Position numbers and translations under genes: made by a program. The notes under the pieces are model-generated. The model made no database searches and was not told the origin of the DNA. It saw only the letters and a list, made by a program, of their open reading frames with translations. Shown piece by piece: positions 8,361 through 18,525 of a DNA stretch of 64,000 nt; the stretch's first letter is position 1; each line of letters starts with the position of its first letter. This stretch comes from Desulfosporosinus sp. I2 (GTDB lineage Bacteria > Bacillota > Desulfitobacteriia > Desulfitobacteriales > Desulfitobacteriaceae): the NCBI RefSeq assembly GCF_000960765.1, contig NZ_JYNH01000004.1, positions 1 to 64,000 of the forward strand, written 5' to 3'.

Positions 8361-9941
8361 ATGAAGAAGGCGATTTTGACGGCGGATGAAGCGATGGCGT
8401 TAATCAAGGACGGTAGCATGGTCGCCATCGATGGATTTGTAAGCATTGGACACCCAGAAGAATTGACGAGCGCTTTGGAAAAAAGATTTGTCGAGACGGG
8501 TACACCCCGAAATTTATCCCTGGTGTATGCAGCTGGACAGGGAGATGGCAAGGATCGTGGCATGAACCATTTGGCGCATGAGGGTCTGATCAAACGCGTC
8601 GTGGGTGGGCACTGGAACCTAGCGCCTAAGTTAGGGAAGATGGCGGTTGAAAATAAAATTGAAGCCTATAATTTTCCTCAGGGGGTGATTACCCATCTCT
8701 TCCGAGATATTGCAGCCGGTAACCCGGGGTCGTTAACCCATATTGGCTTGGAGACCTTTGTCGATCCCCGTAATGGCGGAGGAAAACTGAATCAAGTCAC
8801 CCAGGAAGATTTGGTGGAGCTTACCAGTTTTGGGGGTAAGGAGTATCTCCTCTATCATTCCTTCCCGATCGACGTAGCCCTGATACGAGGAACGTCGGCC
8901 GATGAATTCGGGAATATCTCGTTTGAACGAGAAGCACTCACCTTAGAAGGCCTCTCGATTGCCCAAGCGGTAAAAAACAGTGGCGGTATCGTGATTGTAC
9001 AGGTGGAACGTGTTGTTCAAGCGGGAAGTATCAAGGCCAGAGATGTCCAGATTCCTGGTATTTTAGTGGATGCCGTGGTGATCGCCAGCCGACCTGAGTT
9101 CCACATGCAGTCGTTTGGCGAGCAATATAATCCCTCCTACAGCGGAGAAATACGCTTTCCCTTAACCGAACTCAAAGCAATTCCCCTTGATGAGCGTAAG
9201 ATTATTGCCCGAAGAGCTTTTATGGAAGTAACCCCGGAAGCCATCGTGAATTTAGGAATTGGAGTGCCTGAAGGGGTCGCGTCAGTGGCTGCGGAAGAAG
9301 GGGTCTTAGACCAATTCGTCCTAACCGTGGAATCTGGTCCGATAGGAGGAGTCCCTGCTGGAGGGGCAAGTTTTGGAGCCAGTTTTAATCCGGACTGTAT
9401 AGTGGATCAACCGTATCAGTTTGATTTTTACGATGGCGGAGGTTTGGACATCACAGTTCTGGGGATGGCTCAGTTGGACAGACAAGGTAATGTCAACGTC
9501 AGTCGGTTTGGGACGCGCATTGCTGGGGCAGGTGGGTTTATCAATATCTCTCAAACTGCTAAAAAAGTAATCTTTTGTGGGACCTTTACTGCCAATGGCT
9601 TAAAGGTAGAAGTTAAGGAAGGGAAGCTCGTCCTCCTTCAAGAGGGAAAAATTTCTAAGCTGATTCAAGAGGTTGAGCATATCACCTTCAGTGGAAACTA
9701 TGCCAGCAAGAAAGGTCAGACGGTGTTGTTTGTGACTGAAAGAGCCGTGTTTAGACTCGGCGAACAAGGGCTTGTGCTTGAAGAAATTGCCCCAGGCGTC
9801 GATCTTCAAAAAGACATTTTAGATTTGATGGATTTTACACCCATTATTTCGGAATCGTTAAAAACAATGGACTCCAAACTGTTTTATCCGGAACTGATGA
9901 GAATCGGTGATGAACTGAATGAAAGGTGTGCAGCAAAATGA
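8361..9941 (+). CDS. Acetoacetate/3-oxoacid-type CoA-transferase, copy 2
   Basis: Fused class I CoA-transferase of 526 aa, paralogue of the gene at 3933. Glu324 in [14 protein letters not shown] is the expected catalytic residue. Bases corresponding to about 3990-5105 of copy 1 differ at only around nine positions, whereas the first 57 bases differ at 14 and the last 390 bases are also clearly divergent. This looks like recent gene conversion between older duplicates. The gene starts after GGGGGAAATAG and its stop overlaps the next start (ATGA). Here the block also contains a thiolase, so acetoacetyl-CoA formed by the transferase can be cleaved directly to acetyl-CoA. Confidence 0.85.
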   Translation: MKKAILTADEAMALIKDGSMVAIDGFVSIGHPEELTSALEKRFVETGTPRNLSLVYAAGQGDGKDRGMNHLAHEGLIKRVVGGHWNLAPKLGKMAVENKIEAYNFPQGVITHLFRDIAAGNPGSLTHIGLETFVDPRNGGGKLNQVTQEDLVELTSFGGKEYLLYHSFPIDVALIRGTSADEFGNISFEREALTLEGLSIAQAVKNSGGIVIVQVERVVQAGSIKARDVQIPGILVDAVVIASRPEFHMQSFGEQYNPSYSGEIRFPLTELKAIPLDERKIIARRAFMEVTPEAIVNLGIGVPEGVASVAAEEGVLDQFVLTVESGPIGGVPAGGASFGASFNPDCIVDQPYQFDFYDGGGLDITVLGMAQLDRQGNVNVSRFGTRIAGAGGFINISQTAKKVIFCGTFTANGLKVEVKEGKLVLLQEGKISKLIQEVEHITFSGNYASKKGQTVLFVTERAVFRLGEQGLVLEEIAPGVDLQKDILDLMDFTPIISESLKTMDSKLFYPELMRIGDELNERCAAK

Positions 9942-10684
9942 AAATTAAAGACAGAGTTGCCTTAATCACGGGAAGCGGTCAAGGGATTGGCAAAGCCATC
10001 GCTCTTACTTTTGCCCAAGAAGGAGCAAAAATTGCGGTCAATGATATTTCGTTTAATGAGGTCAAGGCGCTGGAAACTGTCGAGGAACTCCGGAAACTTG
10101 GAGTAGAGGCAGAGCTTTTCCTAGCAGATGTCAGTAAAGAAGACGAAGTAAACAGCATGGTGGGAAAAATTATCGAACGGTTCGGAAAAGTAGATATCCT
10201 TGTCAATAACGCCGGAATCAATCGGGATGGACTTCTTCACAAAGGGGTTCTCACGAACTGGGAGGCTGTCATGGCGGTCAACTTGACTGGACCTTTTATC
10301 TGTACTAAAGCGGTGTTGCCGTCCATGCGCACGCAAGGATACGGACGAATTGTTAATCTTTCCTCGCTTACTGCTCGTATAGGGATCTTTGGGACAGGGT
10401 ATTACGCAACTTCCAAAGCTGGATTGATTGGTTTAACCAAAGTGACAGCTGTCGAAAATGTAAGTAAAGGAATTACCTGTAATGCCTTAGCGCCAGGATA
10501 TATCAATACGGACATGATGAATAAATACCCTGAAGAGCAGTTAAAGGCACTGATCGCTTCGATTCCAGTGGGGCGTTTTGCTGAACCGAAAGAAGTAGCG
10601 GATGCAGCCTTGTTTTTAGCCTCAGATTCTTCGGCCTATATCACAGGTGCAGTGCTGGATATCAATGGTGGAAGTTTCATTTAA
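9938..10684 (+). CDS. SDR oxidoreductase, 3-hydroxybutyrate dehydrogenase/FabG-like, copy 2
   Basis: Short-chain dehydrogenase of 248 aa, same length as copy 1 at 5509 and differing at scattered residues. Motifs: [27 protein letters not shown] and YYATSKAG with the catalytic Tyr and Lys. The ATG at 9938 is chosen because GAAAGG (9921-9926) is correctly spaced, it overlaps the CoA-transferase stop as ATGA and it aligns with the copy 1 start; a GTG at 9926 overlaps the ribosome binding site. The probable role is NAD(P)-dependent oxidation of 3-hydroxybutyrate or its CoA ester. The FabG name that automatic annotation would give is less likely in this context. Confidence 0.8.
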   Translation: MKIKDRVALITGSGQGIGKAIALTFAQEGAKIAVNDISFNEVKALETVEELRKLGVEAELFLADVSKEDEVNSMVGKIIERFGKVDILVNNAGINRDGLLHKGVLTNWEAVMAVNLTGPFICTKAVLPSMRTQGYGRIVNLSSLTARIGIFGTGYYATSKAGLIGLTKVTAVENVSKGITCNALAPGYINTDMMNKYPEEQLKALIASIPVGRFAEPKEVADAALFLASDSSAYITGAVLDINGGSFI

Positions 10685-10707
10685 ATGATACTCAAGGAGG
10701 ATGGGAC

Positions 10708-11886
10708 ATGAAAGAAGTTGTGATTGTAAGTGCTGTTCGTACGCCGATTGGCTCGTTTGGTGGATCGTTGGGACAGATTCCGGCGGTCGAATTAGGGGCA
10801 CTGGTCATTAAAGAAGCCCTGCGACGTGCTGGTGTATCGCCCGAACAGGTGGACGAAGTGATTATGGGAAATGTCTTGCAAGCGGGCTTAGGACAAAATC
10901 CTGCTCGCCAGGCCGCCATCAAGGCGGGTATTCCTCAGGAAGTACCTTCATGGACCCTCAATAAGCTTTGTGGATCCGGGCTTAAATCGGTTGAGAGTGC
11001 TGCTCAGGCCATTATGACCGGCGATGCCGAGATCATTGTTGCTGGTGGAATGGAAAGTATGTCAATGGCACCGTATGTCCTGGAAAAGGCTCGTACGGGT
11101 TATCGCTTGGGAAATGGCACTATGATTGATACCATTCTTAGGGATGGGTTAATGGATGCCTTCGATGAGATTCACATGGGGATTACAGCAGAAAACATTG
11201 CGGAGCAGTTTGAAATTTCCCGTGCTGAACAAGACGCTTATGCGCTGCTGAGTCAAAACCGGGCAGAAGCAGCCATGAAGTCCAGTGCTTTTGACGAAGA
11301 GATTGTTCCTGTCTTGATTCCACAGCGTAAGGGAGAACCCATCGTCTTCAATAAAGACGAATTTCCCAAGCATGGCACAACCTTAGACTCACTGACCAAA
11401 CTGCGTACAGCTTTTAAAAAGGAGGGAACAGTGACGGCGGGGAACGCTTCGGGTATTAATGACGGAGCTGCCGCAGTTGTCATAATGTCGAAGGAAAAGG
11501 CCCTTGAATTAGGGTTACAACCGCTGGCTTCCATCGTATCGTTTGCTTCCGCTGGTGTGGATCCTAAAATTATGGGTACTGGTCCGATTCCGGCCAGCCG
11601 CAAGGCATTGTCCAAGGCCGGGCTCACCATCGAGGATATTGATCTGGTAGAAGCCAATGAAGCCTTTGCTGCTCAAACGATCGCAGTTGCCCGAGAACTG
11701 CAACTAAAAACTGATCAAACCAATGTTAATGGTGGGGCAATTGCTTTAGGTCATCCGATTGGTGCCAGTGGGACACGAATTCTCGTAACGCTCTTGTACG
11801 AAATGAAGCGGAGAGATGTTAAACGAGGTCTCGCCACCTTATGCATCGGGGGAGGACAGGGTACTGCTCTGATTGTCGAGAGGTAA
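10708..11886 (+). CDS. Acetyl-CoA C-acetyltransferase (thiolase)
   Basis: Thiolase of 392 aa, the standard length for biosynthetic/degradative acetoacetyl-CoA thiolases. The acyl-accepting cysteine is Cys88 in [24 protein letters not shown] follows; the histidine motif [17 protein letters not shown] and the C-terminal [14 protein letters not shown] carry the other catalytic residues. It catalyses acetoacetyl-CoA + CoA to two acetyl-CoA, or the reverse. It lies 23 bases after the SDR gene behind AAGGAGG, inside the second sigma-54 block and absent from the first. With the CoA-transferase, SDR and permease it completes a route from 3-hydroxybutyrate or acetoacetate to acetyl-CoA. Confidence 0.92.
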   Translation: MKEVVIVSAVRTPIGSFGGSLGQIPAVELGALVIKEALRRAGVSPEQVDEVIMGNVLQAGLGQNPARQAAIKAGIPQEVPSWTLNKLCGSGLKSVESAAQAIMTGDAEIIVAGGMESMSMAPYVLEKARTGYRLGNGTMIDTILRDGLMDAFDEIHMGITAENIAEQFEISRAEQDAYALLSQNRAEAAMKSSAFDEEIVPVLIPQRKGEPIVFNKDEFPKHGTTLDSLTKLRTAFKKEGTVTAGNASGINDGAAAVVIMSKEKALELGLQPLASIVSFASAGVDPKIMGTGPIPASRKALSKAGLTIEDIDLVEANEAFAAQTIAVARELQLKTDQTNVNGGAIALGHPIGASGTRILVTLLYEMKRRDVKRGLATLCIGGGQGTALIVER

Positions 11887-11948
11887 TCACCAACAAAAGA
11901 TGATTTAAAAGACCAGAAGAAAAGAAAAAAGTTATTGGAGGGGTAATA

Positions 11949-13343
11949 ATGGCGGTTTTAGGAATTCTCTTGAGCTTAGGCCTTTTAATGTTCATGGCTT
12001 ATCGCGGCTTTTCGGTCATCTTCTTCGCTCCTGTTTTTGCAATACTAGCGGCCATATTTTCGGGAATGGCAATTATGCCAACGTATACGGAAATATTCCT
12101 GCCCAATCTTGCAAACTATCTGAAAGTTTACTTTCCATTCTTCCTGCTCGGAGCCGTGTTCGGCAAAGTGATGGAAGAATCGGGTGCAGCTAAAGCAATT
12201 GCTAAAGCTATTGTCAATAAACTGGGGAAGAAACAAGCAATGCTTTCCGTGGTTTTGTCCGCAGCGATTCTCACGTATGGTGGGGTAAGTCTTTTTGTAG
12301 TAGCGTTTGCTGTCTATCCGTTTGCGGCTTCGATCTTTAAAGAAGCAGATATACCTAAACGACTGGTTCCGGCAACAATCGCCTTAGGGGCCTTCACATT
12401 TACGATGGATGCTCTTCCGGGGACTCCTCAGATTCAGAACTCGATCCCAATGAAATTTTTTAACACCGATCTTTATGCCGCCCCCATCTTTGGAACCTTA
12501 GGTGCTATTATCGTTTTAGTGTGTGGCATTGCATATTTGGAGTGGCGTAAACGTACGGCTCAAGCAGCAGGAGAAGGGTACGGGACAGATCATAAGAACG
12601 AACCTGAAATGGTAGATGATCGTAACTTGCCTAACCCAATATTAGCGACCCTACCGTTGATTTCGGTACTCGCGGTTACTCTCATTTTGCAAAAGCTCGT
12701 TTTCCCGAGTTGGAATATCACCTCATGGGTAACTCAAGCCCCTTATAACATCGCCAAAGCAGGGGTTGTGGGAACCATGAATAACTGGGCACTCATGATT
12801 GCACTTGTTGTTGGTATTGTTCTTGCCTTGGTTATTAATCCTTCCCGGATTAAAGGGAATCTAGCGAAAGCGATCAATATGGGTGCTATCGGTTCGTTAC
12901 TCGCAGTAATGAACACAGCCTCTGAAGTCGGTTTTGGTAACGTTATCAAATCCCTGCCAGGCTTCCAAACCATTGCTCACGCCTTAATGGGTATTAATGG
13001 CGGAGGTAGCCCATTACTGTCCGAGGCAGTCACTGTCAATGTCTTAGCAGGGGTGACTGGTTCCGCTTCTGGTGGGATGAGTATTGCATTAGACACGTTT
13101 GGTAAGTCCTACTTGGATTGGGCGACAAGAGCCAATATCGATCCTCAGTTACTGCACCGTGTTGCATCGATGGCTTCCGGGGGAATGGACACCTTGCCTC
13201 ATAACGGAGCAGTCATCACGCTTTTGGGGATTGCAGGTCTCACGCATAAACAATCCTATAAAGATATCTTTGCGATTACCCTCCTGAAGACGGGAACCGT
13301 CTTTGCTCTCATTCTCTTACAAGGGGTTTTCCATTTCGTCTAA
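11949..13343 (+). CDS. GntP family permease, copy 2 (probable hydroxyacid transporter)
   Basis: Membrane permease of 464 aa, clear paralogue of the one at 6471 with about 12 hydrophobic segments. Shared family signatures include FPFFLLGAVFGKVMEESGAA, TYGGVSLFVVAFAVYPF, TPQIQNSIPMKFFNTDLYA and TASEVGFGNVIKSLPG. The ATG at 11949 follows TTGGAGGGG. It ends the second ketone-body block, 62 bases after the thiolase. Retention of two diverged permeases may mean different substrates or affinities, for example 3-hydroxybutyrate versus another short hydroxyacid. That is inference; the sequence gives only the family. Confidence 0.85.
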   Translation: MAVLGILLSLGLLMFMAYRGFSVIFFAPVFAILAAIFSGMAIMPTYTEIFLPNLANYLKVYFPFFLLGAVFGKVMEESGAAKAIAKAIVNKLGKKQAMLSVVLSAAILTYGGVSLFVVAFAVYPFAASIFKEADIPKRLVPATIALGAFTFTMDALPGTPQIQNSIPMKFFNTDLYAAPIFGTLGAIIVLVCGIAYLEWRKRTAQAAGEGYGTDHKNEPEMVDDRNLPNPILATLPLISVLAVTLILQKLVFPSWNITSWVTQAPYNIAKAGVVGTMNNWALMIALVVGIVLALVINPSRIKGNLAKAINMGAIGSLLAVMNTASEVGFGNVIKSLPGFQTIAHALMGINGGGSPLLSEAVTVNVLAGVTGSASGGMSIALDTFGKSYLDWATRANIDPQLLHRVASMASGGMDTLPHNGAVITLLGIAGLTHKQSYKDIFAITLLKTGTVFALILLQGVFHFV

Positions 13344-13386
13344 AAATTTGATAATAGTTACTGTGGTGTAAGACAGACTCAACTAG

Positions 13387-13439
13387 AAGCAAGGGGTTGT
13401 AGCAAACTGGAAAACAAGTTTGTTACAGTCCCTTGCTTT
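13387..13439. terminator. Long imperfect hairpin ending the second block
   Basis: AAGCAAGGG...GCAAACT (13388-13408) pairs with the segment ending CCCTTGCTT (about 13417-13438) with a few mismatches. No strong T-run follows, so it could be a terminator or another long palindrome of the type before both CoA-transferase genes. The remaining gap to 13947 is AT-rich, with several TATAAT-like strings near 13711-13728 and a 9-bp inverted repeat (13863-13871 with 13905-13913) before the B12 operon. Confidence 0.5.
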
Positions 13440-13458
13440 ATGCGTAGCATAGAGAAAG

Positions 13459-13686
13459 ATGAGCAAGTATACCGAAATAGCGAACAAAAACGCTAAGAAA
13501 GCGAAATTACATTTAATGTCAACAAAAAGATACACGTATCCATTTGTTGACATGCCTCCGAAGTCAGTAACTATAAAGCGGATTGCGAGTTCTATTTCTC
13601 TAAAAGTAAACAAGCGTGTACATATTGAGAATATAGGCATTTTTGGATTCGCAAGGGCAAAAGGCTGCAACTCTGGCATTAAATAA
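13459..13686 (+). CDS. Small uncertain ORF, 75 aa
   Basis: An open frame of 75 codons rich in Lys and Ile, preceded by only a weak AGAGAAAG. I do not recognise it. No domain, signal peptide or membrane segment is evident. It stands alone in a 600-base gap between the ketone-body block and the B12 operon. It may be chance; the opposite-strand frame over the same bases is no more convincing. Confidence 0.2.
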   Translation: MSKYTEIANKNAKKAKLHLMSTKRYTYPFVDMPPKSVTIKRIASSISLKVNKRVHIENIGIFGFARAKGCNSGIK

Positions 13687-13947
13687 GAAAGAATATTATA
13701 ACCATAATGATATAATCAATGGTATAATAATTGCATATAAAATTCAATATATTCGGAATAGAATAATCAAAGATGTTTACAATTAGACCAAAATAAGGGA
13801 GGCAAACTTCAAAGACACTGTATTAACGCTTGGAAGACAAACTTTTGACAATTAGGCCTAGTAACCTTCTGAAACTTGAGTTTTCACAATTATAAAGTAA
13901 AAGGCAGAAGGTTTACAAATTAACTAAAGAGAAAGGGGGTAAGAGGG

Positions 13948-14466
13948 GTGTCAGGACTTATACTGGTTTATACTGGGAATGGCAAAGGCAAGACCACAGC
14001 GTCTTTGGGACTATGCATGAGAGCGCTTGGACATAACCAAACCGTTGGATTTCTTCAATTCATGAAGGGAAGTAAGAACTACGGAGAAGTAAAAATAGCC
14101 AACTTGTTTTCCAACTTTACCTTGGTACAGTCAGGGCAGGAATCCTTTGTCTCGTACGAAAATCCAGATCCAGTGGACATTCAGATGGCCCAAGAAGGGA
14201 TTAAAATTGCCAAACAATGGTTTGAAGAGGATAAGTTTGACCTTATTGTACTTGATGAAATCCTGGTTGCAGTTGCCTACAAATTATTATCGGTTGAGCA
14301 GGTCTTAGATTTAGTGCGAAATAGACCCCTTCGCCTCAATTTGGTTATGACTGGACGTTATGCAGCACCCGAGATTATTGCAATTGCAGATACAGTCACA
14401 GAAATGACTGAGCAAAGGCATGCTTATCAACGTGGGGTAGAGGCAAAGGCAGGGATGGAATTTTGA
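13948..14466 (+). CDS. Cob(I)alamin/corrinoid adenosyltransferase, CobO/BtuR family
   Basis: ATP:corrinoid adenosyltransferase of 172 aa. The P-loop GNGKGKTT is at residues 10-17, followed by the family segments GLCMRALGHNQTVGFLQFMKG (in part), LIVLDEIL and TGRYAAPEIIAIAD. It transfers the 5'-deoxyadenosyl group of ATP to cob(I)alamin, making the coenzyme used by the mutase encoded downstream. The GTG start at 13948 follows AAAGGGGG with an 8-base spacer. Its stop overlaps the TTG start of the MeaB gene, and the whole set (adenosyltransferase, MeaB, two mutase subunits) forms one tight operon. This strongly ties it to cofactor loading of that mutase rather than to de novo B12 synthesis. Confidence 0.88.
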   Translation: MSGLILVYTGNGKGKTTASLGLCMRALGHNQTVGFLQFMKGSKNYGEVKIANLFSNFTLVQSGQESFVSYENPDPVDIQMAQEGIKIAKQWFEEDKFDLIVLDEILVAVAYKLLSVEQVLDLVRNRPLRLNLVMTGRYAAPEIIAIADTVTEMTEQRHAYQRGVEAKAGMEF

Positions 14467-15419
14467 ATAAAGAACTATTGGACCAATGGCTGGCACGCCT
14501 CTTTGACCGAGATCGTAGGGCCACAGCCAAACTAATTTCTTGGGTCGAAGACGATGTTGAGCGAGAGTATATTATGCGTGCTGTCCTAAAACAAACTGGA
14601 CAACAGATGGTTGTAGGAATAACAGGGCCTCCAGGAGCGGGAAAAAGTTCGTTAGTTGAGGCTTTGACAAAACTTTATCGCGGTAAGGATGAAAGGGTTG
14701 GGATTGTAGCCGTCGATCCTAGTAGTCCCTATTCTGGTGGGGCTATTTTGGGAGATAGGATTCGAATGCAGGCTCATGGGACAGATCGGGATGTCTTTAT
14801 CCGAAGCATGGGGACCCGTGGACATTTAGGGGGAGTCACGCGTTCCACGTCCGATGTCTTGCGTATTTTAGAGGGTGGAGGCTATGGGCGGCTTCTTTTG
14901 GAAACGGTTGGAGTCGGCCAATCTGAACTGGAAATTATGCAAATTGCAGATACGGTCGTGGTCGTACTTAACCCGGGGACCGGGGATGGAATTCAGGCTA
15001 TTAAAGCAGGGATTATGGAAGTCGCCGATGTTTTTGTGATTAATAAATCAGATTTACCAGGGTCGGAACGAATGAAGAATGATATTGAGATGATGTTAAA
15101 CTTAAATTGTGACGGGAAAGCTTGGCGCCCACCTGTCGTCCTAACGAGCGTTATTGACCAAAACGGGCTGGAGACTTTGCGAGAAAAGATCGAGGCCCAT
15201 CAATTGTATATGCTGGAGTCTGGGCAAAGGGATGAGCGCCGTAAGGAACGTCTTCGTCAGGAAGTTTGGCGCCATTGGAAAGATAGGCTACAGGTAACGT
15301 TCGAAAATGTTTGGCAAGTAGCCCAAGAAAAATGGGGAGATCTAGAAAATGGGGATTCCTATGAATTAGCTGGGGAGTTATGGCGAAGGGTTTTAAGGGA
15401 GGATAAATGGCATGAGTAA
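14463..15419 (+). CDS. meaB: MeaB/ArgK-type GTPase, B12-mutase chaperone
   Basis: G3E-family GTPase of 318 aa that gates adenosylcobalamin transfer and protects B12 mutases. Walker A GPPGAGKS is at residues 55-62; [19 protein letters not shown], the MeaB-specific segment with switch residues, follows; the base-recognition motif NKSD is at about 195. The TTG start at 14463 overlaps the adenosyltransferase stop. The end overlaps the mutase start by 8 bases, indicating translational coupling. It is a stand-alone protein here; in fused isobutyryl-CoA mutases the same domain sits inside the polypeptide. The function is well supported by motif and neighbours. Confidence 0.93.
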   Translation: MNKELLDQWLARLFDRDRRATAKLISWVEDDVEREYIMRAVLKQTGQQMVVGITGPPGAGKSSLVEALTKLYRGKDERVGIVAVDPSSPYSGGAILGDRIRMQAHGTDRDVFIRSMGTRGHLGGVTRSTSDVLRILEGGGYGRLLLETVGVGQSELEIMQIADTVVVVLNPGTGDGIQAIKAGIMEVADVFVINKSDLPGSERMKNDIEMMLNLNCDGKAWRPPVVLTSVIDQNGLETLREKIEAHQLYMLESGQRDERRKERLRQEVWRHWKDRLQVTFENVWQVAQEKWGDLENGDSYELAGELWRRVLREDKWHE

Positions 15420-17049
15420 TAACTTCTTGAGCTGGAAAGCGAACTATGACGCCAAAAAGGAGCGGAAAGGCCCCTTCTTTACAGTGTCGAGTGTTCCAAT
15501 TGACCCGCTTTATGCACCAGGGCATACAGCAGAGATTGATTATGAACGAGATTTGGGAAATCCGGGGGAGTATCCCTACACACGCGGAGTCCGTTCAAAT
15601 ATGTACCGCGGTCGACTTTGGACGATGCGGATGTTTGCCGGGTTTGCCACGGCCAAAGAATCGAATGAACGGTATAAGTTTTTACTCAGTCAGGGCCAAA
15701 CGGGTTTGAGTGTGGCCTTCGATATGCCAACCATTATGGGTTATGATTCGGATCACCCGCGCGCTTACGGAGAGGTTGGTCGGGTGGGTGTTGCTATTGA
15801 TTCACTGCAAGACATGGAAACGTTGTTTAGGGATATCTCACTCGATAAGGTCAGTACGTCAATGACCATTAATGCACCCGCCTCCATCATTTGGTCTATG
15901 TATGTGGTGGCCGCGGAAAAACAAGGGATCTCAGCCAATAAATTAACCGGGACCATTCAAAATGATATTTTAAAGGAATACATTGCGCAAAAGTCTTGGA
16001 TCTTCCCTCCAGATCCTTCAATGCGTCTGATCACGGATATTTTCAAGTTTTCTAAAGAGCATGTGCCGAAGTGGAATACCATTAGTATCAGTGGTTACCA
16101 CATTCGAGAGGCAGGGGCGACCGCTCTTCAAGAACTAGCCTTCACGCTCGCTGATGGCTTCGCCTATGTCGAAGCAGGGGTTAAAGCTGGATTGGATGTG
16201 GATGACTTTGCTCCTCGTTTGTCGTTCTTCTTTAATTCCCACACGGATTTCTTCGAAGAAATTGCCAAATATCGGGCTGCTCGCCGGATCTGGGCGCGCC
16301 ATATGAAAGAAAAATACGGGGCCAAAAAGGAAGAGAGTCTACTGATGCGCTTCCATACCCAAACCGCGGGCTGTTCTCTAACGGGCCCCCAACCAGAAAA
16401 TAACATTGTGCGCACAGCGTATCAAGCAATGGCCGCCGTCCTAGGGGGAACTCAGTCGCTGCATACCAATTCCATGGACGAGGTTTTGGCGTTGCCCTCG
16501 GAAAAGGCAGCTCAGATTGCTCTACGAACCCAACAAGTGCTTGCCTATGAAACAGGGGTCGTAAATACCATTGATCCGTTGGCTGGGTCCTATTTTATGG
16601 AGACCTTGACCAATCAAATGGAGGAAGGGGCTGAAGAGTACTTTCAAAAGATTGATGAATTGGGAGGGGTCCTAGGCGCAATTAGGGAGAACTTCTTCCA
16701 GCAAGAAATTGCGGATGCAGCTTATCGCTATCAAAAAGAGATCGAAACTAATGAGCGTATTATTGTAGGCATTAATGACTTTGTCAATGAGGGAAAAGAC
16801 AAGATTGATTTATTAAAAATTGATCCTGAAGTTGAGCTTTCGCAAATAACCAGGCTTAAGGATTTAAAACAAAGCCGGGATAACATCCGTGTTCAGACAA
16901 CCTTGTCGGATTTGAAGGAAGCAGCCCAGGGAACGGATAATTTGATTCCGAAGATCATGGACGCCGTGCGGGCTTATGCCACTGAGGGAGAAATGGTTGC
17001 TGTCCTCAAAGAGGTCTTCGGAGAGTATCGAGAACAAGCCGTATTTTAG
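15412..17049 (+). CDS. B12-dependent acyl-CoA mutase large subunit (isobutyryl-CoA mutase-like)
   Basis: TIM-barrel subunit of a split adenosylcobalamin mutase, 545 aa, matching IcmA or split MCM large subunits. Motifs include [40 protein letters not shown] and [10 protein letters not shown]. At the two positions that discriminate substrates in this family (Tyr89 and Arg207 in Propionibacterium MCM, Tyr110 and Arg228 in human) it has Phe75 (RMFAGF) and Gln193 (YIAQKSW). Phe and Gln are the residues of isobutyryl-CoA mutase, so n-butyryl-CoA/isobutyryl-CoA interconversion is more likely than methylmalonyl-CoA/succinyl-CoA. The residue alignment is from memory. The start at 15412 overlaps meaB. 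The B12-binding subunit is the next gene. Confidence 0.85.
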   Translation: MSNNFLSWKANYDAKKERKGPFFTVSSVPIDPLYAPGHTAEIDYERDLGNPGEYPYTRGVRSNMYRGRLWTMRMFAGFATAKESNERYKFLLSQGQTGLSVAFDMPTIMGYDSDHPRAYGEVGRVGVAIDSLQDMETLFRDISLDKVSTSMTINAPASIIWSMYVVAAEKQGISANKLTGTIQNDILKEYIAQKSWIFPPDPSMRLITDIFKFSKEHVPKWNTISISGYHIREAGATALQELAFTLADGFAYVEAGVKAGLDVDDFAPRLSFFFNSHTDFFEEIAKYRAARRIWARHMKEKYGAKKEESLLMRFHTQTAGCSLTGPQPENNIVRTAYQAMAAVLGGTQSLHTNSMDEVLALPSEKAAQIALRTQQVLAYETGVVNTIDPLAGSYFMETLTNQMEEGAEEYFQKIDELGGVLGAIRENFFQQEIADAAYRYQKEIETNERIIVGINDFVNEGKDKIDLLKIDPEVELSQITRLKDLKQSRDNIRVQTTLSDLKEAAQGTDNLIPKIMDAVRAYATEGEMVAVLKEVFGEYREQAVF

Positions 17050-17070
17050 GATAGTTGGGAGAAAAGGACG

Positions 17071-17490
17071 ATGAATAAAACTCGAATACGTGTCCTGGTG
17101 GGTAAACCGGGATTGGACGGACATGACCGAGGTGCTAAAGTTATAGCCCGCGCACTGCGTGATGCCGGAATGGAAGTCATCTATTCCGGATTGCATCAAA
17201 CCCCAGAACAACTCGTGGAAGCGGCGATCCAAGAAGATGTCGATTTAATAGGGGTCAGCGTTCTATCTGGAGCGCATATGACGATTTTCCCAAGAATTAA
17301 GGAACTGCTCAAAGAGCAGAATGCTGAAGACATTCTGCTCATGGGTGGGGGGACGATTCCAGAGGAAGACATTGTTACCCTAGTAGAGGCTGGTCATGCG
17401 GAAGCCTTGTTTACACCGGGGGCAACAACGACCGAAATTGTGAGTTGGATTAGGGATAGATTAGAGGCTAGTAAAGAGGTTAGTGTCTGA
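17071..17490 (+). CDS. B12-binding small subunit of acyl-CoA mutase
   Basis: Cobalamin-binding Rossmann domain of 139 aa. The base-off/His-on signature DGHDRG is at residues 16-21, with His18 as the lower cobalt ligand. [10 protein letters not shown] (SxL motif) and [12 protein letters not shown] (GG motif) complete the cofactor pocket. It lies 21 bases after the large subunit gene behind a GAGAAAAGGA-type ribosome binding site and supplies the coenzyme-carrying half of the mutase. Size and split organisation match IcmB and the small subunits of split MCM. This domain alone does not fix substrate; see the large subunit for that. Confidence 0.92.
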   Translation: MNKTRIRVLVGKPGLDGHDRGAKVIARALRDAGMEVIYSGLHQTPEQLVEAAIQEDVDLIGVSVLSGAHMTIFPRIKELLKEQNAEDILLMGGGTIPEEDIVTLVEAGHAEALFTPGATTTEIVSWIRDRLEASKEVSV

Positions 17491-17517
17491 GTAGAGATAA
17501 ATGGAATATTATTTATA

Positions 17518-17556
17518 AAAGGGAGCCTTTTCAATCAAAGTGGAAAGGCTCCTTTC
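17518..17556 (+). terminator. Intrinsic terminator after the mutase operon
   Basis: AAAGGGAGCCTTTTC pairs with GGAAAGGCTCCTTT around AATCAAAGT. It ends the adenosyltransferase-meaB-mutase operon. The T-run is short. Confidence 0.65.
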
Positions 17557-17740
17557 GACAGTTATCCGCCAGAAATGATAGGTAAAAGTCTGATGTCTGA
17601 ACCTCAATCGCATTAATCAGCTCACGAGTCTAAACCTCTACAATTGTCAATGTCGTGTATTCTCTTATGGATTTTTTTAGGATTGAAACGTTTCTAAATC
17701 AATGATGATCCATTTAAAAAAAAGAGTTTCGAGTTCCTGA

Positions 17741-17790
17741 TTGACAGGAAAGTTGAATCTGTTATTATAGGAGTGAGTAATCACTCATTA
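17741..17790 (+). promoter_or_regulatory. Sigma-A promoter and TetR-type operator
   Basis: TTGACA (17741-17746) and TATTAT (17763-17768) are 16 bases apart. Directly downstream is GAGTGAGTAATCACTC (17771-17786), a perfect inverted repeat with 6-base arms around GTAA, overlapping the expected transcription start. The TetR gene begins at 17828, so autorepression through this palindrome is likely. Confidence 0.75.
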
Positions 17791-17827
17791 TGAAATTAGT
17801 AATAATTTTATTTAATTGGGAGGACTT

Positions 17828-18454
17828 ATGAACTCAAATCGTGCAACTAAACGAATAGAAAATGGTAGAAGGAAAACAGCGGAAGAGCGGCGCCAAGATA
17901 TTCTCGAAGCAGCGCTCAATATTTTTACACAAAAAGGGTATAATGGTTCTACCACAGCAGAAATAGCCCGCGCAGCGTCTGTCGCTGAAGGGACCATTTT
18001 TAGGCATTTTGCTACTAAGAAAGAGTTACTAATTGCGGTATTAGAACCAAAGATTCTGGTCGGGTTAATCAATTTAGACAAAGAACACAGAGAATACACC
18101 CCTACTGAATTTTTCAGGTGTTTTCTCAAGAATCGCCTGGAGCTGATTAAAGAAAACAACGGTCTTTTTCGCTTTATGTTTGCAGAAGCTCAGTACCACA
18201 GTGAAGTGAGGGAGGCCTTATTTAAAGCGATCCTAGAGCAGGGGATAGGTATCATCAAGCCCTGGTATGAAAAGGGTGTCGAACAAGGTGAGTTTAGACC
18301 TCTCCCATTTATACCGACGATGCGGAGTTTTATGGGGATGGCTTTGTTTTACGGGATATTCAATGGCGCTTTCCCTGGGTTACCTCAGGAAGAAACCTTG
18401 GAAGAGGCGGCCGATCAGATGCTTGAGCTTTTTTTAAATGGGTTGCTCGTTTAA
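17828..18454 (+). CDS. TetR/AcrR family transcriptional regulator
   Basis: Repressor-type regulator of 208 aa. The N-terminal helix-turn-helix reads ILEAALNIFTQKGYNGSTTA followed by EIARAASVAEGTIFRHFATK (about residues 24-65), typical of the family. The C-terminal ligand domain is variable, with a terminal LELFLNGLLV. The ATG at 17828 is chosen because GGGAGG (17818-17823) precedes it by five bases; the upstream in-frame TTG at 17816 overlaps that site. An HlyD adaptor and ABC-2 exporter follow at once, so it most likely senses the exported compound and controls the set of genes. The ligand is unknown. Confidence 0.9.
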   Translation: MNSNRATKRIENGRRKTAEERRQDILEAALNIFTQKGYNGSTTAEIARAASVAEGTIFRHFATKKELLIAVLEPKILVGLINLDKEHREYTPTEFFRCFLKNRLELIKENNGLFRFMFAEAQYHSEVREALFKAILEQGIGIIKPWYEKGVEQGEFRPLPFIPTMRSFMGMALFYGIFNGAFPGLPQEETLEEAADQMLELFLNGLLV

Positions 18455-18525
18455 GTAAGAATGAGAGAACTCTAGCCCTCGGGGAGATTTTCGGAGCGAT
18501 GTTCAAGGAGCGGGAGGAGAAAACC

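Noticed and set aside
11253-11657. 134-codon minus-strand frame inside the thiolase gene
   Set aside because: It is antisense to a well-conserved thiolase, with no ribosome binding site or domain.
13700-13947. Cobalamin riboswitch before the adenosyltransferase-mutase operon
   Set aside because: The B12-box core (GCCACTG and related blocks) was not found; only AT-rich DNA and a 9-bp inverted repeat are visible.
15412-17049. Methylmalonyl-CoA mutase as the specific name
   Set aside because: The substrate-selecting positions carry Phe and Gln, as in isobutyryl-CoA mutase, instead of Tyr and Arg.
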